Part shown: piece by piece, positions 9,079-17,724 of the stretch
Numbering within the stretch: the first letter of the stretch is position 1
Layout of the letters: each line of letters begins with the position of its first letter
Program-made: the position numbers and the translations under genes
Source of the DNA: Chloroflexota bacterium
GTDB taxonomy: Bacteria > Chloroflexota > UBA6077 > FW602-bin22 > JACPRP01
Length of the DNA stretch: 64,000 nt
Assembly: GCA_023480885.1 (NCBI GenBank)
Contig: JAMCWX010000061.1
Span: 51,956 to 115,955, forward strand
Direction of reading: 5' to 3'
The notes under the pieces: model-generated
Database searches by the model: none
Seen by the model: the letters and a program-made list of their open reading frames with translations, nothing else
Told to the model about the DNA's origin: nothing

Positions 9079-10131
9079 CTAGAGTTCGACGCGAGCATGG
9101 CCGTTCAGGAGCTCGGCCATGCCACCATTCAGGAGGGATTTCTCGGCCACTTCGAGAATCCTCACGACGTTAAACCCAGCCACGCCATCGCTTCTGGGCC
9201 TCTTCCCCTCTCGAATGCATTCCACAAAATGGGTGCACTCGATTTTCAGCGGCTCGGTCAAGGGGATATAAGGAACGCTGATGTCGCCATAGCGATACGA
9301 GAGTTGGAAGTCGCCGAAGGTGTCCGTGTGAGGCAGGACGTTGACCCCTTTGTCGTAGATGCGAATCTTCTCCAGGCTCTCGACGTCATCGTAAACTACC
9401 ATCTTCTTGCTGCCCACCACCGTTATGCGCCGCATTTTGCAAGGATCTAGCCAGCTCACGTGCACGTGGGCGAATATGTGGTCAGGAAAGTGCAGGGTCA
9501 GGTAAGCGACATCGTGGATTCCCGGCTGAACGAAGTGGCTGCCTCTCGCACTCACGCTCATCGGTTGTCTCCCCAGCACGTAGAGTAGAATCGAGATATC
9601 GTGAGGTGCGAGGTCCCACACAACGTTGATGTCTTTCTGAAATATCCCGAGGTTCAATCGGCTGGCATTGACGTAGTACACATCGCCAATCTCCCCACTT
9701 TGAACTAGATCGCGTAGTAACTCGACCGCTGGGTTGTATTCGAAAGTGTGGCCAACCATGAGGATGCGCGACTGGCGCTCTGCAAGCTCTACGAGTTCCG
9801 CCGCTTCCCTTGAACGCGTAGTGAGTGGTTTCTCCACGAGCACGTGCTTGCCATGCAACAGACAGGCCCTGGCCAACTCGTAGTGGCTTGAGACACCAGT
9901 GGCGACGATGACGGCGTCGACAGACGGAGACAACAGCTCGCGATAGTCGCTGGTGATCGCCACTTCTGGATACATAGTCTTGATGTGAGCCAATCGATCC
10001 TCGCGCAAATCGGCGACGACAGGTACTCTTGCGCCAGGTATTTCGTGGAAATTGCGGATAAGATTGGGCCCCCAATAGCCGCATCCAATTACACCGACAT
10101 TGATCGTGCTCGACGTGCCTGGATGCATCAT
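9079..10131 (-). CDS. Gfo/Idh/MocA family NAD(P)-dependent sugar oxidoreductase
   Basis: 350 residues, the normal length. The N-terminal Rossmann domain has '[17 protein letters not shown]'; the family motif 'LVEKPLT' follows at about residue 100; the C-terminal domain carries '[10 protein letters not shown]' and '[14 protein letters not shown]', whose His is in the usual catalytic position. Proteins of this subgroup (WlbA-like) oxidise UDP-linked amino-sugar uronates for surface glycans; that substrate is inferred from context. It overlaps the upstream sugar-transferase gene by 4 nt (ATGA), so the two are translationally coupled. Ribosome site GGGAGCGGA lies just before the double ATG. Confidence 0.87.
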   Translation of the reverse strand: MMHPGTSSTINVGVIGCGYWGPNLIRNFHEIPGARVPVVADLREDRLAHIKTMYPEVAITSDYRELLSPSVDAVIVATGVSSHYELARACLLHGKHVLVEKPLTTRSREAAELVELAERQSRILMVGHTFEYNPAVELLRDLVQSGEIGDVYYVNASRLNLGIFQKDINVVWDLAPHDISILLYVLGRQPMSVSARGSHFVQPGIHDVAYLTLHFPDHIFAHVHVSWLDPCKMRRITVVGSKKMVVYDDVESLEKIRIYDKGVNVLPHTDTFGDFQLSYRYGDISVPYIPLTEPLKIECTHFVECIREGKRPRSDGVAGFNVVRILEVAEKSLLNGGMAELLNGHARVEL

Positions 10132-10928
10132 TCCGCTCCCTTTCTGGAAATGACTGTCGGGAAAGTAGCCAGTATAACCGTGAGGTCGAGCCGCAGGGAA
10201 CGGTTTTCGATGTATTCGATGTCGAGATCAACCATCTTGGCGAATGGCACATTGCTCCTACCGTTGACCTGCCACAGCCCAGTGATGCCTGGCGTCACTT
10301 CCAGCCGCCTCTTGTGCAGTTCGCTGTACATCTCGGTTTCGTATTGCAGTGGCGGCCTCGGCCCGACCAGGCTCATGTCTCCTTTGAGCACGTTGACAAG
10401 TTGCGGTAGCTCGTCGAGACTGGTGGATCGCAAGATCCGTCCCACGCGCGTAACCCGATTGTCAGAGGCGATCTTGAAAGGAGTCCTCGCAGATGGCGCA
10501 TTTGTTGGGTCGAGAAAGCCGTTGATGTACTTCTCCACGAATTGACGATGCGCTGTATCGTCGGAATTCGCGTCCATCGATCGGTATTTATACATCGTGA
10601 AGGGGCGACCGCAGAGGTCGTGTCGTCTCCTTTCTCTGAATGGCCTGTTTCCGTTGTTGGACCGATGGCGGACGCCTGGCGGCGCTGTGTCCCCCGTTCT
10701 CCTGCGGTTGACCCCAATCCTCCTTTGTTGGAAGATGATCGGACCTGGGGAGTCTAGTTTGATCGAACAGGCGATGACGACAAGCAATGGCGAAAGCAGG
10801 ACCAGAGCTACTAGAGCGACGATGACGTCGATAGCCCTTTTCGACCACAGATAACGTTTGTCCGGCTGCTTGAGGCGCCAGACTGTAACTTGTGTTTGCT
10901 TGTCCCAGGGCGAAATACTTGTAGACAA
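10128..10928 (-). CDS. Polyprenyl-phosphate sugar-1-phosphate transferase (bacterial sugar transferase family)
   Basis: 266 residues of PF02397 type. It begins with a re-entrant hydrophobic helix ('[20 protein letters not shown]'), then '[14 protein letters not shown]', 'FTMYKYRSM', '[20 protein letters not shown]', '[12 protein letters not shown]' and '[13 protein letters not shown]', all hallmark motifs of the catalytic domain. It transfers a sugar phosphate from a UDP-sugar to undecaprenyl phosphate and so starts a polysaccharide repeat unit. It lacks the long N-terminal membrane region of WbaP/WcaJ, so it is the short PglC-like form. The start is TTG with AGGGAGG five bases upstream; this ribosome site lies in a hairpin. 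Coupled to the oxidoreductase. Confidence 0.92.
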   Translation of the reverse strand: MSTSISPWDKQTQVTVWRLKQPDKRYLWSKRAIDVIVALVALVLLSPLLVVIACSIKLDSPGPIIFQQRRIGVNRRRTGDTAPPGVRHRSNNGNRPFRERRRHDLCGRPFTMYKYRSMDANSDDTAHRQFVEKYINGFLDPTNAPSARTPFKIASDNRVTRVGRILRSTSLDELPQLVNVLKGDMSLVGPRPPLQYETEMYSELHKRRLEVTPGITGLWQVNGRSNVPFAKMVDLDIEYIENRSLRLDLTVILATFPTVISRKGAE

Positions 10929-10929
10929 A

Positions 10930-10991
10930 GCGGCCTCCCTAATCAGGCCGCCCGCCCGATACGGGCTAGCCGCTTAAGGATTCGTTTCCTT
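10930..10991 (-). promoter_or_regulatory. Three hairpins in the leader of the sugar-transferase gene, one covering its ribosome site
   Basis: Three perfect inverted repeats follow one another directly before the TTG start at 10928: AAGGA/TCCTT (10976-10991), GCCCG/CGGGC (10954-10966) and GCGGCCT/AGGCCGC (10930-10951). The last stem contains part of the Shine-Dalgarno AGGGAGG. The arrangement could regulate translation or be a transcription pause; it did not match a riboswitch class known to me. Confidence 0.45.
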
Positions 10992-11071
10992 GCTTCGGGG
11001 TTCAGTAGTAAGTTTATGTCATCGTGGTAAAAACATTATGAAAGCAAACTTGGCAGCGCATCACAGTTTTG

Positions 11072-12328
11072 TTAAGTGCAGCTTTCTGTGCTCTCCACAG
11101 ATTCCCGCGAGGTCGCAATGCCACAGAGGCTATCTACCAATTGCACGTATCTGTCCCTGATCACTCGCCAGTCGTGGGTGTCGTTAAACACGTCTGCCTG
11201 TGTCGCCAGGCGGTGGGCATCTGAACGCTGGCGATGCAACTGGACAATGCATCGGGCCAGATCGCTTGCGTCGTCAGGTTCAAAGTACATTAGCATTGAG
11301 CTGTCAAAGTAGCTCTGGAGGGCACGTGTCCTGGAAGCGATCACTGGTGTGCCAACTCGCACGTATTCAAGAAGCTTGTTGGGCAGGATCTCCGTGGTGA
11401 AGTCGTCGCCTCTGTGAGGCACGATTCCGAAGTCGGCCTCGGCTATCCTTCTGGCGACGACCTCCGCGGGCAGAGACTCCCCGCCGATCGTCACAGCATC
11501 CGCCAGGTCCAGTTCGCGAACGAGGTGGCGCAGTTCCTCAAGTTGCTCCCCTTCCCCCAGCACGAGCAAGTGGCAGCCTGGAACGGCTTCTCGGGCGATC
11601 TTAACGGCCTTGATGGCAACGTCGACACCGTATCTTCTTACAAGCGCCCCGTGATAGATCAGCTCGCACTTACCGTTGCGATAGTGTGCGCCGTTGCGTC
11701 TGGCCCAGGCCGAGCGCCGGCGAAATATCTTCTCGTCGGCGACGTTCATCAAAACGGTGCAGCGGTCGACAGATGTCGATCGCGAACAAATCCGCTCTCT
11801 CCACAGGTCAGTGACCGTTATCGTGTGATCCGCGAAGTTGCAGGCCAATCTCTCGATAGCCGCTAGAGCCTTCGGCGCTATGCTGTTCCTGGACACGTGA
11901 AACTTGCTGGCGAATAGCTCAGGCATCAGGTCGTGAATGTCCAGGATGATTCTGGCCCCCCACAATTTCGGCACAATGGCGGTGAACACCAGAAAATCGG
12001 GCATGTTGTTGGCCTGGACGACTGCATAGCGATTCCGCAGGTGAAGGCCAGTGAGTTTGGCGAGGGCCAGAGTAAAGAAGCCGAAGTACTCGTAGAGGTA
12101 GCTGATTGGGTTGCCTCTTCGATGCTGGATCGGCAGGCGGTAGACGTGCGCTCCGCTAACGATATCTTCTGGTTTCTCTCTTTCCTTGCGTAGACAGATA
12201 ACGTCGACTGCATAGCCAGCTTCTGCCAGCGCTTCGACTTCCCGCCGTACCCGCGGATCAGATGGATAGTAGGAGTGCCTGACGATGCAAACCCTCTTTC
12301 GTCGCCGTATATCCTGGCAGGAGAACAT
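11072..12328 (-). CDS. GT4 family glycosyltransferase
   Basis: 418 residues when started at the ATG at 12328, which has AAGGA six bases upstream and is followed at once by the conserved first strand ('RVCIVRHSYYPSDPRVRREVEAL'). A longer in-frame extension to 12514 adds 62 low-quality residues and was rejected. The protein has the GT-B layout: 'AVVQANNMPDFLVF', 'LDIHDLMPELFASK', 'LIYHGALVRRYGVDVAI', 'LGEGEQLEEL' and donor site 'EILPNKLLEYVRVGTPVIAS'. The region resembles GT4 enzymes of exopolysaccharide clusters. It lies upstream of the sugar-transferase unit, separated by 143 bp with hairpins. Confidence 0.87.
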   Translation of the reverse strand: MFSCQDIRRRKRVCIVRHSYYPSDPRVRREVEALAEAGYAVDVICLRKEREKPEDIVSGAHVYRLPIQHRRGNPISYLYEYFGFFTLALAKLTGLHLRNRYAVVQANNMPDFLVFTAIVPKLWGARIILDIHDLMPELFASKFHVSRNSIAPKALAAIERLACNFADHTITVTDLWRERICSRSTSVDRCTVLMNVADEKIFRRRSAWARRNGAHYRNGKCELIYHGALVRRYGVDVAIKAVKIAREAVPGCHLLVLGEGEQLEELRHLVRELDLADAVTIGGESLPAEVVARRIAEADFGIVPHRGDDFTTEILPNKLLEYVRVGTPVIASRTRALQSYFDSSMLMYFEPDDASDLARCIVQLHRQRSDAHRLATQADVFNDTHDWRVIRDRYVQLVDSLCGIATSRESVESTESCT

Positions 12329-12487
12329 GTCTTGTCCTTGTAGCATTAGCCTCGCGTCTAGACATACCTGCTGGCGCAGCTTTGCGTTTCCCGTAAATGG
12401 GATTCGCACTGGAAGACATGATAATTCTTCAAGCGAAAAGACAGCATAAAAAGATTGAAGACCAATGGTAACACTTTTTAAATTAAA

Positions 12488-12517
12488 TGATTGTCCCCGC
12501 AATCGCGTGGACAATCA
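12488..12517 (-). terminator. Probable Rho-independent terminator of the PA14 protein gene
   Basis: TGATTGTCC and GGACAATCA form a perfect 9-bp stem with a 12-nt loop; on the minus strand it is followed by TTTAATTT. It lies 41 nt after the end of the PA14 gene and before the glycosyltransferase gene. Confidence 0.6.
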
Positions 12518-12558
12518 TCAGTCACGACAGAAGAATCGGAGGCCTCTGTGCTGCTATC

Positions 12559-14964
12559 TTACTGGAGTTTCTCCCACCAGGTCTTGGCGACGGCGGCGAT
12601 GACCCAGTCGTAATACTCGACTTTGATACTATGAGCGCCAGCGGCCAAGGTGATATCGCCCGTGCGTTCTCTGGCGCTGTGGTTGGACCAGTCGTCGACG
12701 ACGAGCTTGCCATCTACCCAGAGACGGATGCCGTCGTCGGCCATAGTGTGGAAGCGGTAGAGGCCGGCGTTGAATTGCTGGGTCGAGGTCCAGCGCGCCG
12801 AGAAGTTGTCGGCCGGCAAGCCTGGGGCAGCAGGGCCGTTGCCCCAGTCGAAATTAATGGCGGCATCGTTGCGCACCAGCGCCGGCGTGCCTGAAAGCGT
12901 GGCATTAGCGTAATACTCGCCTTTCCACGTCGGCGAAGCTGGATTAGCCGCGGGCGTGGGCGTGGCCGTCGGAACGCTGGTCGGCACAGGTGTCGACGTC
13001 GGCAACTGCGTCGGCGTGGCCGTTGGTGGAATCTGCTTCGGCGTAGGCGTCGCTGGAATCTGCGTCGGCGTGGCCGTCGCGCTATGCACGGGCGTTGGTG
13101 TAGGGGTCACGGCGCTACCAGCGGAGAGTGTCCTTATCTCGACCATGTGCAGCGTCACATCTCCGCTAACTGCCAGAATGCGAATGTCAGAGCCGCCCAA
13201 CATTCTGCCGCCGAAATAGGCGTCGTTCACATCGAACGTCGCTGTCTTCCAGGCTCCTGTGTTGGCCTTGGTCACCGTGCCGGCCAGCTTGTTGGCATTG
13301 CCGAAGGCGTCGTAGCGCACCTCGAATCTGCTCGTGCCAGAATCAAGATACGTGATCTTGATTCTGGTGGGCTGCCCGCTCGCAGATGTGTTGAACCTGG
13401 CTCCTACGGTCGGGCCGATATAGCCGTCGTCGACGTTGAGGTAGAAGCTATCCTTGCCACTGGCCAGGTCTGTCCTGCGCGCGAACATCCCTTCCTTGCC
13501 ACCTATGTCCCACAACGGCACCGTCGTTCCGTCAGGATTGTACTGCGTCAACCACTCCCCGTAGTTGGCATAGATCGTCACCGTCCTGGTGTTCGACCCG
13601 GCAGGCGAGTTGATCGTTATCTGATATGTCCCATCCGCCTGTGGGTCGTACATCCCCGGATTCTCTTTGCGGAACGCTACCCACACGCCTGGCGTGTTGC
13701 TCAACGTCTTGCCTGCATACTCATCGACCATATTGTATACTGGCGCCAGGTTCGGGTTCTGGCTCTGCACGTTGTACAACCCCAGATATGTCACCCGCTT
13801 GTCAAGCGCCATTAGCGCTTCCCAGTACGAGTACCTCTCGGATGTGGCCGGGTTGAAAATGTTTCCGTTCGCTCCTGATTCAGACCACAGTTTCTTTGGC
13901 TCGGGTATCCCCACCGCATCCTGCACGTAGTCTCGCACGTGGCTCCACCGCTCGAACCATCCCGAGAATCCAGGATAGGCGAAGTACGCGCTTTCAGGGC
14001 TGGCGGAAAGATAGTGGGCGGCAAGGTTCATCCCCTGCTTCACCGCATCGTCATTCATCGCCCTGTACGTTCCCCAGTCGCTGCGAGGATGCTTCGCTCC
14101 ACTGTAGAACAACTGGGTTTGCGTGAAGTACTTCTTGTAGATAGCAATAGTGCGACTGACGAACGTCGCCCATGCCTTAGGAGTCACTCCCTGATCGATG
14201 AACATCTGGCCCACCTGCGTGCCATAGTTCGTCATCTGCTGGTCGATGATCCAGGGATACGGCCAGCCCTCTCCGTGTCCACCGATGCCGACCCATATGC
14301 CCTCTATGCGCGGGTCTCCGTTGTAGTCTTTGGCGAAATCCTGGACCATTCGCTCGACTGCGCTTAGGTACGTCGTGGGGCCGACGATGTTGCCATTGGC
14401 GTCGATGCCGTCCGTCCACTTTGGAAACTGCCACTGTTTCCCATCGCTGGTCGTGGTAAAGATTATCTTGGGCACGCCGTACTGTGCATATACCCAGTCA
14501 GGAGTTTCATCACCTTGCACGTTGCCCCACTGGTCGACGTGCTGAGCGGTGAGATCATGTTGACTGATGGCCAGCATCATCTTCATCTTCTTACCATCAG
14601 GCCTGGTCTGGCCGCCAGTGCCATCCTTGCTGCCCGCAATCCGACGCACGTAGTATTCAAAGGAGCCGAAAGGGGGAGTAACAGCAGGGTCGGTGTAGCC
14701 CCATTTGCCATCCTGGGCTGATCTCCAACTGCGGTTGAATGTGCCTCCATTCAGAAAGGTGTAGACGCTAGGATCTTCGAAGCCGTAATCGTCATAGGCG
14801 TAAACACCTGGCTGGTAGCCGCCCGCAGATTGAGCCACTGGAACTTCGAGTCTAGCCAGCGGAGAGAGAACTCCGCCTCCGAGCATTTGCGTGAATGTAT
14901 CTGGCAAAGCGGCGAATGCGAGTAAAGGAATCGCTATAACTATCGCCAGCAATCTTCCAACCAC
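12559..14964 (-). CDS. Secreted glycan-active-like protein with C-terminal PA14 domain
   Basis: 801 residues. A short hydrophobic N-terminus (about residues 4-20) acts as signal or anchor. Residues 50-470 form a large alpha/beta domain with 'GFEDPSVYTFLNGG', 'WVGIGGHGEGWPYPW' and 'KLWSESGANGNIF', which looks like a glycoside-hydrolase-type barrel, although I do not recognise the family. A beta-sandwich-like part follows to about residue 615, then a Pro/Thr linker ('VTPTPTPVHSATATPT'), then a PA14 carbohydrate-binding domain from residue 676 to the end ('WKGEYYANATLSG', 'DDGIRLWVDGKLVVDDW'). The GTG start has GGAGG seven bases upstream. The leader carries a c-di-GMP riboswitch and terminator, so expression depends on c-di-GMP. 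Probable surface polysaccharide-acting or matrix protein. Confidence 0.82.
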   Translation of the reverse strand: MVGRLLAIVIAIPLLAFAALPDTFTQMLGGGVLSPLARLEVPVAQSAGGYQPGVYAYDDYGFEDPSVYTFLNGGTFNRSWRSAQDGKWGYTDPAVTPPFGSFEYYVRRIAGSKDGTGGQTRPDGKKMKMMLAISQHDLTAQHVDQWGNVQGDETPDWVYAQYGVPKIIFTTTSDGKQWQFPKWTDGIDANGNIVGPTTYLSAVERMVQDFAKDYNGDPRIEGIWVGIGGHGEGWPYPWIIDQQMTNYGTQVGQMFIDQGVTPKAWATFVSRTIAIYKKYFTQTQLFYSGAKHPRSDWGTYRAMNDDAVKQGMNLAAHYLSASPESAYFAYPGFSGWFERWSHVRDYVQDAVGIPEPKKLWSESGANGNIFNPATSERYSYWEALMALDKRVTYLGLYNVQSQNPNLAPVYNMVDEYAGKTLSNTPGVWVAFRKENPGMYDPQADGTYQITINSPAGSNTRTVTIYANYGEWLTQYNPDGTTVPLWDIGGKEGMFARRTDLASGKDSFYLNVDDGYIGPTVGARFNTSASGQPTRIKITYLDSGTSRFEVRYDAFGNANKLAGTVTKANTGAWKTATFDVNDAYFGGRMLGGSDIRILAVSGDVTLHMVEIRTLSAGSAVTPTPTPVHSATATPTQIPATPTPKQIPPTATPTQLPTSTPVPTSVPTATPTPAANPASPTWKGEYYANATLSGTPALVRNDAAINFDWGNGPAAPGLPADNFSARWTSTQQFNAGLYRFHTMADDGIRLWVDGKLVVDDWSNHSARERTGDITLAAGAHSIKVEYYDWVIAAVAKTWWEKLQ

Positions 14965-15048
14965 TTCCCAACCTCCACAACCACGTAATTGCTGGTCGCC
15001 TCAAGGATTACTTAGTGTGGGGAACCGTGTAACTGACTTCGATGCACA

Positions 15049-15078
15049 CAAAAAGAGGCGCCCGTTTTTGGCAGGCGC
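15049..15078 (-). terminator. Intrinsic terminator downstream of the c-di-GMP aptamer
   Basis: On the minus strand GCGCCTG and CGGGCGC form a 7-bp stem (one G-U pair) with a CCAAAAA loop, followed by CTCTTTTT. It lies about 35 nt after the aptamer and about 85 nt before the GTG at 14964, the normal place for a riboswitch expression platform. Confidence 0.75.
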
Positions 15079-15112
15079 ACGAAAATCCGCGGCGTTTTTG
15101 TTGGCGGTTCTT

Positions 15113-15208
15113 CGGTAGCCTGGCCATCATTGTCTGCTACGAGACTAGCAAACTTTAGATCCATGGCTTTGCGTCCCCGCCTTTCGGCGGGTTAGCCGTT
15201 TCGGCACT
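15113..15208 (-). ncRNA. Cyclic-di-GMP-I (GEMM-I) riboswitch aptamer
   Basis: Reading the minus strand from about 15208, the conserved core is present in order: 'GGCTAACCC', a hairpin CCGCC-GAAA-GGCGG with the tetraloop that docks in a receptor, the highly conserved 'GGGACGCAAAGCCA', a second stem GCCAT/ATGGC with a long variable loop, and the closing 'GGCTACCG'. This matches the GEMM-I consensus; variants of the same fold can bind cGAMP, which cannot be excluded. It is followed by a terminator and then the secreted PA14 protein gene, so it should switch transcription of that gene. Boundaries are good to about 10 nt. Confidence 0.88.
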
Positions 15209-15426
15209 GCCCAAATCAGCCTGTTTTTCGTAAGACCTACTCGGTTCCTGCCTTTCTAGCCGATCCGAATGCAGATGCGCAAGTTGACGTCCAAGATTAT
15301 GCAAGCTAGATACCAAGCTTTAGCTTGTACTAAAGCGTTTCAGACGGCCTCAGCATAACGGTATGGTTTTGCCAATGCAATAGTACTTTCTGGCCAACGT
15401 GGTATCATCTGGTGGGGGTGTTGCGG

Positions 15427-16905
15427 TCATCGTGCAACCCGGTAAACCTTAATCTCGCGGAATTGAGCTACCAGGCTGTACTTTTCGCCGTCGGATTCGA
15501 CAAACCATAAGTTCTTGAGGGGCGGTCCGAGCCTTGTGTCTGGAGCCGTGACGACGAAATCGATTCCCAGGGCATCCAGGTCTGCTGAAGTGGGTTGGGC
15601 AGGTGCGGCAACGCTCTCAAAGCCTAGCCCCTGTGCCTTTGTGGAAACCAGGAGTCTGAAAGGCCCTAGAACTCGCTGGCCAGGGCCTACGTTTTCATCG
15701 ACCCACCGCGCCAACATTACGGGGTCCTCGTTGCGGTGATCCAGGATATAGTAGTAGCCGGCGAAAGATGCCACGCTGAACAGCACCTGGGCTATCACAA
15801 GGATAGAAGCTATTCGGGATGCCCAGGCTCCGATCGAGGTGCTCAACTTTACCTCTCTAAGGGTTAGGAATACCCAAATCCAGATGAAAGGAATCAACGG
15901 AATATAGTATCGCTGTGGCGAGTATCCCTGTGTGCTCATCACGATGACGCCGAAAGCGATCCATAACCCGAGGAAGAGAGTGGCGCTACTGAATTTGCGC
16001 CACGCCAGGATCCACGCGAGGATGCTCAGGAACGCCACCCCTGCTATGGGTGAACGGCTGAGGAAATACCGGGCCGTTGATAGCAGGGAGCCCTCCTCGC
16101 CTGCGGGCATTGTGGCCCGTCCCACGGTCCTCGTCGTGAGCTCCCAGCCCCACGTCAGGGTGAAGTTATCCCAATCGTGAACAGCGATTGCTCCGAAAAC
16201 CAGGCCTGCGAGAAGCAGCCCGGCCAGAAGCGATGCCGCGTCGAGAATCGCCTCCCTCCAACCTCGCTTCCACCAGCTATACAGCACAACGGCTGGCACG
16301 GCGTGTAGCGAGAGAAGCTTGGTCAACACAGCCAGGCATATCAACAATCCCATGAAGGCTCGGCGTGCGCGTCCCTCGCCCACTACCTGGCAGGCAATCA
16401 TGACTAGCAGGAAGCATTGGAGACTTTCGAGTATGGCGGACCTGCTCGTGATGATTGACGGGCCGTCGAACGCGAGAGCAATTGCTGCCAAAGTGCCAGC
16501 GGTTGGAGAGCCAAGCCTCTTTCCCAGCCAGGCCACGCCGAGAATGGTGAGAGTGCCAGCAATGGCGCTGAGAAGCCTCGCCTGGACGATGCCTGGACCA
16601 ATCAGTGAGAACTCAAGCGCGAGCAGAGCTGAGAATAGCGGACTCAAGTAGTGATGGTAATAGGACCCCAGCGTCCAACGCGAGAACAGCACGAAGTCGC
16701 GCGGCGGCATTGCCCAGAACCCCTCGTCCGTGAAGAATTCCGGGATGGTTGCGATATCGACGGTCCGCATAATCATGCCTGCCAGCGCGCTCGCCAGGAC
16801 GATCAGGAACAGGAAAGCACGCGTTGGCTTGATAGTGGTGTGCAGACGTCTTGCTGTTGCTATTTTTATGCTTTCACCCTCCTGGCTACGCTTCGATAGC
16901 GCCAC
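15427..16905 (-). CDS. GT-C type membrane glycosyltransferase (PMT/ArnT-like)
   Basis: 492 residues with about eleven membrane helices. The first extracytoplasmic loop has 'EFFTDEGFWAMPPRDF', with the Asp-Glu pair used for catalysis by PMT-type enzymes, and 'SYYHHYLSPLFSALL'. A soluble tail of about 90 residues ends in 'IKVYRVAR'. It uses a polyprenyl-phosphate sugar outside the membrane. The GTG at 16905 has no clear ribosome site; a strong AGGAGGG is located 30-35 bases inside the frame but is followed only by an ATA codon at the right distance, so the true start is uncertain. It stands alone, divergent from the gene at 17081. Confidence 0.8.
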   Translation of the reverse strand: MALSKRSQEGESIKIATARRLHTTIKPTRAFLFLIVLASALAGMIMRTVDIATIPEFFTDEGFWAMPPRDFVLFSRWTLGSYYHHYLSPLFSALLALEFSLIGPGIVQARLLSAIAGTLTILGVAWLGKRLGSPTAGTLAAIALAFDGPSIITSRSAILESLQCFLLVMIACQVVGEGRARRAFMGLLICLAVLTKLLSLHAVPAVVLYSWWKRGWREAILDAASLLAGLLLAGLVFGAIAVHDWDNFTLTWGWELTTRTVGRATMPAGEEGSLLSTARYFLSRSPIAGVAFLSILAWILAWRKFSSATLFLGLWIAFGVIVMSTQGYSPQRYYIPLIPFIWIWVFLTLREVKLSTSIGAWASRIASILVIAQVLFSVASFAGYYYILDHRNEDPVMLARWVDENVGPGQRVLGPFRLLVSTKAQGLGFESVAAPAQPTSADLDALGIDFVVTAPDTRLGPPLKNLWFVESDGEKYSLVAQFREIKVYRVAR

Positions 16906-17080
16906 TTTATCAGGGGAAGTTTACAAGTTAGTGAACAAGTCGAAGGGTGAAACTCATAGGTTTTTTATTTCCGCTACCTTTTTGTTGACGCCAGTCGATT
17001 CCTACTGTAGAATGCCGCCAATGGCAAAACGAGAAAACGCTAGCGTGCTGGCAAGAGTAATCCTTCTCAGGAGGTCTGTA

Positions 17081-17572
17081 ATGGCAAACGATAATAAGCC
17101 AAGGTTGGATGCGGAAAGAAAATGGCGCTACATGATCCCAGTCTCCCACCAGTTCTATATATATGGCCGAAAAGCTGCGGAAGAAATTATGGGCCCGGAC
17201 GCAGTGGATAGGTTCATTCGGCGGTTCTGGGAGTTAACAGGTGAAGACACCGCGCGGATGTACGTGGAACTGGGCAAACTGCAGCCCGAGGACCTGGCGG
17301 GCCTCGTGAAGAGCATTGCTCGCAGCAGTGAGATAATGGGAGAGGACGCTGAAGCCAGGGCAGAGGGCGACCGCGCCTATCTCCTTCACCACCATTGCCC
17401 CTGGCCCGAGAACTATCGGCGGTTCGACTTGCCTGAAACTTGCCAGGGCGGATGCGATACCTGGTTTCAAACTATAGCGGCGAGGCTGTCGCCCAGGATT
17501 CGGGTGAAGACGACCACGGCTATCCCTGCCGGCGACGACGCCTGCGTCCGTGAGTTTTGGATCGAAGAGTAA
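17081..17572 (+). CDS. Small Cys/His protein, possibly ATC-hydrolase-like (PF14196 type)
   Basis: 163 residues from the ATG at 17081, chosen because GGAGG lies six bases upstream. The protein has an N-terminal helical part ('PVSHQFYIYGRKAAEEIMG') and a C-terminal part with 'HHHCPW', 'CQGGCDTWF', 'ARLSPRIRVKTTTAIPAGDDAC' and 'REFWIEE'. The pattern of C-x3-C plus a final 'Gd..C.f.i' strand resembles L-2-amino-thiazoline-4-carboxylate hydrolase-like and V4R-like domains; the match is from memory and the substrate is unknown. It stands between a divergent glycosyltransferase and the ArsR operon promoter, as a single gene. Confidence 0.6.
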   Translation: MANDNKPRLDAERKWRYMIPVSHQFYIYGRKAAEEIMGPDAVDRFIRRFWELTGEDTARMYVELGKLQPEDLAGLVKSIARSSEIMGEDAEARAEGDRAYLLHHHCPWPENYRRFDLPETCQGGCDTWFQTIAARLSPRIRVKTTTAIPAGDDACVREFWIEE

Positions 17573-17640
17573 GCCCCCAAGCGCCCGCTGTATCCGATCG
17601 TTTGCAACGGGCTGCTCGACTCCCCTCACGTCCAGCAGCA

Positions 17641-17669
17641 TTGCAATCGTCTCTCGAATGCCGTATAAT
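17641..17669 (+). promoter_or_regulatory. Sigma-70-type promoter of the ArsR metal-efflux operon
   Basis: TTGCAA at 17641-17646 and a perfect TATAAT at 17664-17669 are separated by 17 bp. The expected transcription start falls directly beside the inverted repeat at 17679. Confidence 0.8.
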
Positions 17670-17678
17670 GCAAGTGAA

Positions 17679-17710
17679 TCGATTAAGTAGTTGCTTTATC
17701 ATTTAATCGA
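17679..17710 (+). promoter_or_regulatory. Probable ArsR-family operator (inverted repeat)
   Basis: TCGATTAA (17679-17686) and its exact reverse complement TTAATCGA (17703-17710) are separated by 16 bp, placed at the predicted transcription start and 15 bp before the ArsR gene. AT-rich repeats of this sort are usual for SmtB/ArsR repressors, and position implies autorepression. Confidence 0.65.
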
Positions 17711-17724
17711 AGAGGGCGTAAGCC

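Noticed and set aside
10128..10931. c-di-GMP riboswitch in the sugar-transferase leader
   Set aside because: The hairpins lack the GACGCAAAG core and tetraloop-receptor layout seen at 15113-15208.
12329..12514. 62-residue N-terminal extension of the GT4 protein
   Set aside because: Not conserved in the family; the ATG at 12328 has a ribosome site and begins right before the first beta strand.
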